Source: Pyxicephalus adspersus (taxonomy: Eukaryota > Chordata > Amphibia > Anura > Pyxicephalidae). Taken from it: a stretch of 64,000 nt of DNA. Made by a program: the position numbers and the translations under genes. Under the pieces are notes generated by a model, which saw only the letters and a program-made list of their open reading frames with translations, was not told the origin of the DNA and made no database searches. The DNA lies in NCBI RefSeq assembly GCF_032062135.1, contig NC_092859.1, positions 25,765,602-25,829,601 on the forward strand, read 5' to 3'. Of this stretch, positions 57,103-64,000 are shown piece by piece. Positions within the stretch are counted from its first letter, which is position 1. Every line of letters begins with the position of its first letter.

Positions 57103-58606
57103 TATATATATATTATTATTATTATATATATTATATATATTACAAGTATATATTATTATATATACTTGTTATAAAGCAACTTTTCTCAATCTTTTTTAAC
57201 ATGGGAAACCCTTGAAATAACTTCCAGGTCTTCAGAGAACGCCTACTATATTTACAGATCATAGTACCGTGTTTCCCCGAAAATAAGACAGTGTCTTATA
57301 TTTATTTTACCTCTGAAAATCTCATTAGGGCTTATTTTCAGGGGATGTCTTATTTTTCTCACAAAAAATCTATATTTATTCATGTACAAAAATCTGTATT
57401 TACCAAAACCTGTAACCAATATTACTATAGAACGATACCTCTGTGTTACCTGTGACCTGTCAAAATCACAGATTTCTTCTGTTATATACAAGAAGTCATG
57501 AATAAGAATTGACATAAATGAGTAATGAAAAAAAACACAGAGTTACATGTTAAATCTGAGTAAAAGCAAAAAAAAAAAATCAATTAATAAATATACATTG
57601 CTGCTAATGAATAAAATACCAGCAAGGACCTTTTGAAAAGAGAATCCACCAACCTCTTAGTGCTAGTGTCACACCAGAGTACTGTAGGTTAATTAACCCT
57701 GCGATTTCTTCATCCCTTTCTCCAGTGCTTTTGAAATCTCCTGCTCTCTCTCTCTGCTCCCTCCTTCCTCTTGGTATCCCTCCGTGTACCACGTGACCAC
57801 ACCCTCCGAAGAAGCCAATAGGGCTTACTTTCAGGGGAGGGCTTATATTTCACCCTTGCATGATTAGCATGCTAGGGCTTACTTTCGGGGTAGGTCTTAT
57901 TTTCGGGGAAACATGTTACATTAATAGGAGGTCAGTAGGATGAATGCCTTTTACATTAATGGTTGGTGGGAAAAATGTCGCCCTTACAAAAAGCCAAAAA
58001 TGTAATTGGTGTCACCTTAACTGACCTGAGAGGCACAAATTGCTCATGGGTCTGGAGGAACCCTAGTTATGAAAAACTGATATATAAGTCTGATTTAATA
58101 AAGTTCTCTATGTCAGGAGAAGATACACTTTTTACAGTGAAACTGGATGATCCAGCAAACCTGGAATGGAATTCTTAAAAGTAATTTGCTATTTGTTAGC
58201 AAATGTTTTCAATCTTGGACCAGACCCATACTGGGTTTGCTGGATCACTCAACTTCACTGATAAAAGTGTAACCTAAAAGCTTTAATAAATGTATTATAT
58301 ATATTAATATAATGTATCAGTAACATTACCAGTCCCAGCATCCATTGGGGTTGGACAGGTTGGATTTGGCTTGAGGGTAGAGGATAATGAAATTGTTCAG
58401 ATCAGCGACTTGGTTGTATCCGGTGTTTCTGGCGTATTTATCACCGAGCTTCTCTCTGGAAACAAAAAACGCAACTTGATAAAAAAAATCATTCAGTGGG
58501 CACACAGATATACATTGTCTGCAACACTCTGCACTGCCCATGCACCACAGGCCGTGTACTACTACAATACTAATAGGGGGAGGCAATATGCGGTGTCTCT
58601 TCTCAA

Positions 58607-58650
<44 letters not shown>

Positions 58651-61600
58651 TGTATTTTTCTTCCAGGATTAGGATTTATGTATTTACCACTGACTCCCAT
58701 CCTTTTCACCACGGAAATTTGTAACATGCAGCATGGTATATGAATGATTGCAGATCATATGGTAGGAGCACAGAATTCACCTTCACACAGCTCACAGATT
58801 TCACAGATGTATTTGAGTCTGAATGTAACCAAGACTTTGTTTTTCTTATAAATTAGAGTCAGGTTTTCTCGGTCCCTTTTTTCTGGTAAAACCAATAAAC
58901 ACAGGAGAATGCTGTACTTTGCATAGCTCACATGGTTTGAATTAGCCCTCCCATTGTGCACCTCATTCAGGGGTTTACAATGTTTTTCTTTTTTTTTTTA
59001 AGAATTGCACATAAAAAAGTAAAGAATAGAAAGTTCAAGAAGAAAACAAAACTTGTTTGAAGTGCCTCCTAAAAAATCAGCTCTCATTCCTTTCTTTTAG
59101 GATTAGTATTGAAGCTTCCTTACATTTCACTTTTTGCTTTATCTCCAGGACAGGATGTGGAAGGAAATTCCTTGTGAAAATTACTTTTACTATGCAGAGC
59201 CATAAACAGTTTTCATAAAGCTGCTTTACTACTATGCTGTAAATAGACCTAACAGAGCTGAGATCAGACTGGAGCTTAAATTACACGCATAGCTGAATGA
59301 GCCCAAAGAGAGACACCCTCCTCAATCTCATAGCAGGAATGTATCCCTGGGGATTTTCACCTTGTATAAGCTGTGAACAAGTGCCAAGGGAATTGCTGGG
59401 ATTTCTCAACTTTTTGAATGTACAAAATTGTACAAAAAATGAAACAAAGATATAAATCATCTCTCTATAAACCTGTAAAGACATAACCTAGTGTGAATTC
59501 CTATATACAATATCTTACCTGGCCTGGAGACAGCCGTGGAATACAATGTGCAGTCTGCATCCTAAAAAAAAATCATAAGGGATTTACAAATCATAAAGAT
59601 TAATCGTAGAGCTTTAAGGGAAAGGGGACTATATGGCATTTCATAAGAAGCTTGCACTCCTTTTACTAATTTATTGCCCTCCCAAATCTGTAACTAGTTC
59701 CCAACTAGGTGCCCTTTTATTCCAAAAAATAATTTTTGGCCTGAGATACTGGAAGAGGTTATTGTTATAACTGACTAATAATAATACATTTTTGTGCTCT
59801 ATCATGTTATATGAACAGTTTTATGATATTTATCACTAGTAGTGTTGAATATCTCACTACTCGATCCTTTGGCTATTCAAGCAAACAGAACAATTTTGTT
59901 TGGACAATCGAACATCGAATTTGAACACAAGTCAATGGGGGGAAAATTCGGGTTATTTTTCGGGACTGTGTAGAGCTGACCCCTGCCAGCCAGGATTAGA
60001 CTGAATCGACCAGGGGGACATTAGGCCAGAATGGACTACTGGCTAGGCAGTAACTGGCCTAAAGGCCGGAGTTTGCCTACCCCTGGTATAGAGCTTCTAC
60101 AGCCTCCAAATACATTTAAAAAGACATGTCAAGATTCCCTCAGCTCTGCACAACACTGTACAAGGCAAGACAAAAATGAGGAAGGCGTACTTAACTTATA
60201 TGACCTCTCAATGAAGAGGTTCAGTACTCTTGCGGTCACAGCTGATTGGAGGCACGTGCTGTGCACCCACGTGCTTCCAATGAGCTGTGACCGCAGGTTC
60301 CCTTGGTCCAGGTTCCCACAGTCCCTGGGCTGTATTTATGATAAGTACAGCCCAGGGACTGTGGGAACCTCATTTTAGGTGAGTTAGTTTGAAAATAGGA
60401 AAGTAATAAGTAAGTACACACAAATCACTAACATTTATTAAAGAATAAATTTCATTAAAGTCTGGATTATTTGCACTTATATTTTAAGCTTTCAGGGAAC
60501 CAGTAAGGGGTAATATGTACCCCTGTACTTATTCCCCATGGTTGGACATTTGAGAGTCGTCTTTTTAAAGGGAACTTCTGGATTCTGGAATTCAGAGCGC
60601 CAAATTTGCGGCGTCGAATCCTGTGTTTTTCGGGTCGGATCTATATGAATTTGAACCATATTCAGGTCAAATATAAGGACAACCCGAATTCAAACACCAA
60701 CACTAATCACTAGTCAAGAAAATAGACAAACTTCTGGTCTGACGGGGAGAGAATACATCACAATAAATAATCACACACAAGTACTTTCGAACACAGTGAT
60801 TATTCAGATTTTTACAGACAACAATATTTATGTTAGCCTGCTGAGTGAATAAACTGATTCACTTACTTGCTCCACTCTGGCAGGAAGCGGGAACATAAAT
60901 GTATCCAGCAGTGTCCATTCCATAAGTGGAAGCGGCGGCCAGTTTAAAATATTCTGACTGGTCAAACAGGATCAGCTAAAAGAGAGAGAGATGAGCATAT
61001 TCCATGGTGAGAACAGTAAGATGGCTACTTATGCCCTGATATTAAAGGTTAAATTGTTTATTTTTAAATGGGGTGTTAGAATCTCTGCTCAGATTCTGTT
61101 GCTTTCTACTAGACAGTAAAAAAGGATCAACAGCACACTGATCAGCACACCTCTCTGACACGCTACCTCAACTCCTATTGGGTGCATTGCACACCCCTGA
61201 CTGGCTCCTTTTGCTGCTTCTCCCTCTTCTTCTAAGCTTTGCTGTAGGAGTTGCAAGAAGCTAAAACCAAGTCGAACTTGGATACTTGCACTAATTGTTT
61301 CAAAAATACATTTATTGAAGGAAAAAAATTAAAGTACTAAATTAGGTTGTGTCTTTTATATCAGATTTCAAAACTCTAGCCGTAAACATTTTCCTTTTGT
61401 TTTGAGTAGAGTACTTTGATTGCTGTCTGTAGAGATTTTCCCACACTTCCTGTTCTGATGGTCAGATATTTATTGGGGAAACACAGAGGTAAAATACCTT
61501 AGTGTGCAGTGTAAATTATATTCACACAACTTTCATCCACTATTCATATAATTACAGTTGGGTGTACTGCCACTAGATGGCGTCATGAACCCATAGATTG

Positions 61601-62921
61601 TAATTGTAGTTCCCTGAATGTACTGCCAATAGAAGGGAGCCAAAAAGATTATTAGAGACCTGCACAAAATATTTACTCCATCTGTATATGGGATACAATC
61701 TAACTGAGGGTATAAAAATGCTGTGAACATATAAAACTTTAGATACTGGAAAAATGATATATATAGAAAAGGAATATTTTTAATTTACTTACCTGTCCAG
61801 TTAGAGCTGCTCCGGGTGTTGGTTTCTATAAAACAAAGAGTTGTGTAAATCATTTATATTTTTATAAACCCTAACAATGGACATCGCTAATTCATTACTT
61901 ATTGGTCTGGTAATAATACCATTTAGAATGTTTTGTTATATCTAAATGTGCGAAGTCTTTTTACCATTTACTACAACCCTTCTGCAATGCAAAAGTCCCC
62001 ATTTGCCCAATAATATTATCAGGTTATAATATTTCCTTTACCAGGCCCTGCCTATGCTGACCCCTGAAAGCCTCATTCCATACAAAGGACATTTAAGTTT
62101 TGCATGGTCAGAGCAAATTCCTGAATGATTGATGTTAGAAAACAGATTACAACATAAGCCACACATTGACTGAATGTGAATTATGACGCTGTGCAATATA
62201 TTTCGTCAATTAGTTAAAGTTATTGACCAATAATTGATGGATATTGGCAGATTGTGAAATGAAACAATTTCATTAAACCATAGTAATAGAAATCAATGAT
62301 CAAACAAGTGGATGGAGCATTGTGGGCATCATAAAAGATCAATTTGTGGTGCTGATCATAATATCAATAAAACATAAAATTAGGATGAAATCACATAACA
62401 TAACCCTGGTGTACAGATCCATTGAATGCAGGAGAATGGCAGCTTTAAGATGCAGCACGGGATGGCAGCAGTGATTTGATTGAAATAAAGGCAGATGCTT
62501 ATAACATAGAGTTTTATCAAAGTGGAGTTTTCTTCCACTATAAGAGATCAGAAAACTGATCAATGGAATCCGATCACGTTTCCATGTGCAGATGATGATC
62601 AATTCCTTATAGCACTGGAGTCTCATCTCACCTGGAGTCCCCCATAGATGTGGTTCAAAGCCTCGTAGGCACCATTGTAATTGCAGTTGTTGATGTATTC
62701 CAGGTTGGTGGTCCCGCAGGCCCCTCCGTAAAAGTCAGTAGGCTGTAAATAGAAGAATTGTTATTTCACCGTACGGTAATCAATAGATAACTATCAGATG
62801 TCATTGGTAAATATTAGAGGCCTGCTCACCATGCCGTGCTCTGCTGGTACATCATAGACGGTCTTAATGTTTGCGGGATTTGTGTATTTTAGGTAATATT
62901 CCTCCTGTTTCTTCACCACTC
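56630..62921 (-). CDS. Poly(3-hydroxybutyrate) depolymerase-like esterase, last eight exons
   Basis: Exons in transcript order: 62830-62921, 62632-62742, 61793-61825, 60867-60975, 59519-59561, 58330-58455, 56909-56934, 56630-56697. All introns are GT-AG, phases fit, and the joined frame gives about 200 residues ending LRTLGQY and TAA. It matches the secreted fungal-type PHB depolymerase (circularly permuted alpha/beta hydrolase) as I know it: EHGMPTDF (catalytic His before PTDF), YGGACGTTNLEYINNCNYNG, GMDTAGYIYVPASC, CRLHIVFHGCLQ, NTGYNQVADLNNFIILYPQA, NPNGCWDWWGF and NGYQM. Paired cysteines of the family are present. The nucleophile Ser (GLSxGG) and the Asp are upstream in that family, so their exons and the signal peptide should lie beyond 64000. 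The family hydrolyses short-chain polyhydroxyalkanoates outside the cell; the substrate in a frog is unknown. Neighbours give no functional hint. Confidence 0.88.
57059..57170. repeat. (TA)n and related AT microsatellite
   Basis: A pure TA run at 57059-57097, then TATTAT-type AT sequence to about 57170, in the depolymerase intron 56935-58329. Confidence 0.9.
57177..58079. mobile_element. hAT-like element, copy 7, split by another transposon
   Basis: The left part (57177-57269: ttttctcaatctttttta, then cttccaggtcttcagagaac) and right part (57914-58079: aaatgtcgcccttacaaaaa, acctgagaggcacaaattgc, then ctggaggaaccctag) are one family member, interrupted by the insertion at 57270-57913. Confidence 0.75.
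57270..57913. mobile_element. DNA transposon derivative with tgtttccccgaaaataagac ends
   Basis: Terminal inverted repeats tgtttccccgaaaataagac at 57270 and its inverse ending 57913. Inside each end is a second related copy of the word (agggcttattttcagggga on the left; gcttactttcaggggagggc on the right). No transposase. I recall the same termini in reptile genomes but cannot name the family. It is younger than the hAT-like element it interrupts. Confidence 0.8.
58086..58291. mobile_element. Fold-back element, copy 5
   Basis: gatgatccagcaaacctgga on the left, ctgggtttgctggatcactc on the right, and taatttgctatttgttagc in the middle. It lies 39 bases downstream (gene sense) of the donor of exon 58330-58455. 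Confidence 0.8.
58611..58641. repeat. (TA)n microsatellite
   Basis: Alternating TA run of about 30 bases, 155 bases upstream (gene sense) of the depolymerase exon 58330-58455. Confidence 0.9.
59838..60709. mobile_element. Probable composite inverted-repeat element
   Basis: Left end tagtagtgttgaatatctc and right end caacactaatcacta are roughly inverse. The interior holds a strong hairpin (tcacagctgattggaggcac against tgcttccaatgagctgtgac, and cccagggactgtgggaacct against its inverse). The tcacagctgattggaggcac word is shared with 34797-35699. It lies in the depolymerase intron 59562-60866. Confidence 0.55.
62632..62921 (-). other. Depolymerase exons with catalytic His and cysteine loop
   Basis: Exon 62830-62921 (VVKKQEEYYLKYTNPANIKT, then VYDVPAEHGM) and exon 62632-62742 (PTDFYGGACGTTNLEYINNC, then NYNGAYEALNHIYGGLQ). 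The intron falls between EHGM and PTDF, right behind the presumed catalytic His. In the fungal enzyme the equivalent segment is H-x-x-PTDF followed by a Cys-bridged loop and an NCNYDGA-like motif. The conservation here is the strongest single argument for the family call. Confidence 0.85.
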
Positions 62922-62964
62922 CTGCAACGCACAGAATAATACATAGAGATGTGTGAATGAAGAA

Positions 62965-63459
62965 CAGGGGTGTCAAACTCAAATACACAGAGGGCCAAAA
63001 TTAAAAACTTAGACAAAGTCACGAGCCAAACTTGAAATTTATTAAAAAAATCTAGGAAGTTTTTCCTTCTCATTAGATATAAAACCTTTTCATATGGAAA
63101 CAAAGAGGTTTTTCTTAACATTCAATCTGGAACAAGCTTCAAATAGATGAATAGCACCGCTACTAGAATTCGAAAACAGTCCAATGCGGGGCTTAATGTT
63201 ATGAGTGGCTGGAACTTCCTTTTCACTGAAATAGCACCACTACTACAATCCCTGCATCTATAAAACATAAAAATCTAATGCGGGGCCATGCATAGGCAGA
63301 GAGGCCGCTGGTCTATAGACGCGAGTGATGCCGGGAATGGTAGTAGCATTTCAATGCAGCGGCGGGCCAGCTGCAATTCATATTTAGAACTCCTTTGTGG
63401 GTCAAAAAAAGGATGTACTGGGCCAGATTTGTCCCGCGGGCCAAAGATTAACACCCCTG
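62965..63459. mobile_element. hAT-like element with caggggtgtcaaactc ends
   Basis: Begins caggggtgtcaaactc and ends gattaacacccctg. Flanking octamers atgaagaa (62957-62964) and atgtagag (63460-63467) match at 6 of 8 positions, as expected for an 8 bp hAT target duplication. Interior words gagggccaaaattaaaaac and ggccagatttgtcccgcggg are near-inverse. It lies immediately upstream (gene sense) of the depolymerase exon at 62830-62921. Confidence 0.8.
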
Positions 63460-63571
63460 ATGTAGAGTCATAATTCCACCTATCTAGGGTGCAGCAACAA
63501 TGTAGTCAAAAATTATTAATTTACTAAAAACAAGTAATTTCCAGATTTTCCAAAGAATAGAATATTCTAAC

Positions 63572-63960
63572 AGGCAGCACAGTGGCAAGGGTCCTGGGTT
63601 ATAATCTTGGAGAATGTGTTATCTACATAAAGTTTGCATGTTCTCCCAATGGGCCTGATTTATTAAAGCTCTTCAGCAAACCTAGAATAGATTTCTTCAA
63701 AGTAATTTGCTATTTGCTGATTGTATGCCGTGAAATCAAGAAATCCTGGACCACATACATGTCAGGTTTTCTGGATCACCCAGCGTCACTGATAAAAGTA
63801 TATTCTTTCTAGTCTTGGAGAGCTTTATTTAATCCAGGCCCTATGTTTGAGTGCGATTCCTTGGATATCCTAAAAGTATACAGATAGGCTGATTGTTCTA
63901 GGACAATGTTAAGGACGGTTACAGACATGTTACCAACTATGGGCCCTTCACAGAACTGTG
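63572..63960 (+). mobile_element. SINE head interrupted by the fold-back element
   Basis: The left part (63572-63650) reads ggcagcacagtggcaagggt and aagtttgcatgttctccc, the head of the tRNA-derived SINE. The right part (about 63842-63900: gtttgagtgcgattccttg, cagataggctgattg) resembles its continuation. The fold-back element 63651-63841 sits between them. Confidence 0.6.
63651..63841. mobile_element. Fold-back element, copy 6 (nested in a SINE)
   Basis: Clean ends gggcctgatttattaaagct and gagctttatttaatccaggccc-type inverse. Central words taatttgctatttgctga and tctggatcacccagcgtcac. Its insertion inside the SINE makes it younger than that SINE copy. Confidence 0.8.
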
Positions 63961-64000
63961 TATGTGTTGGTTCTGTATAAAGGTATGACTGACAAAAGAG

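Noticed and set aside
58456..58727. 5' extension of the minus-strand frame around the depolymerase exon
   Set aside because: Only 58330-58455 is exon; the rest crosses a clear acceptor (tttccag) and a (TA)n run, giving Ile/Tyr repeats.
63288..63473. 61-codon plus-strand frame
   Set aside because: Lies within the caggggtgtcaa hAT-like element.
1..64000. CRISPR arrays, operons, bacterial promoters, retroviral genes
   Set aside because: The window is intron-rich vertebrate DNA; the tandem repeats lack CRISPR spacing, and no gag, pol or env-like frames or LTR pairs were seen.

Overview
The window is vertebrate nuclear DNA, almost certainly from a frog. All genes are split by GT-AG introns, most of the sequence is AT-rich intron or intergenic DNA, and several short non-autonomous repeat families recur. 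Their look (a fold-back element starting GGGCCTGATTTATTAA, a tRNA-derived SINE whose tail ends in TATATAAATACTGTTTATTAATAATAA, and a TTAA-flanked element) resembles ranoid frog genomes as I remember them. The species assignment is inference. There is one 507-base assembly gap (29205-29711).

Layout. (1) 37-22360, plus strand: a 19-exon gene for TMTC1, the ER-membrane O-mannosyltransferase with tetratricopeptide repeats. Its exons join into one open frame of 917 codons plus a stop. (2) 22361-28557: 3'UTR and intergenic DNA with no recognisable gene. (3) 28558-49949, plus strand: an ovochymase-1-like extracellular polyprotease with three S1 protease domains and two CUB domains. TMTC1 followed by OVCH1 in the same orientation is also the human chr12p11 arrangement, which supports both assignments. 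(4) 49950-55960: repeats, a 26-28 bp minisatellite, two broken TRIM (RING plus B-box) copies and one unrecognised 175-codon frame. (5) 56630-62921, minus strand: the last eight exons of a gene for a secreted-type poly(3-hydroxybutyrate) depolymerase-like esterase of the circularly permuted fungal kind. The 5' exons (signal peptide, nucleophilic Ser, Asp) must lie beyond 64000.

The genes do not form a functional unit. TMTC1 acts in the ER on cadherin-type clients. The ovochymase is probably secreted in the oviduct or egg environment. The depolymerase-like gene is unexpected in a vertebrate and is the most interesting item: its introns are frog-like and carry frog repeats, all eight exons stay in frame, and the catalytic His and several family signatures are present, so it looks like a functional resident gene and not contamination.

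The non-coding space is mostly repeat-derived: six copies of a ~200 bp fold-back element (one nested in a SINE), at least seven copies of a hAT-like element with cagtgtttctc ends (one split by a second transposon), a hairpin-rich composite element (copies in the two CUB-flanking introns of the ovochymase gene), and several microsatellites.
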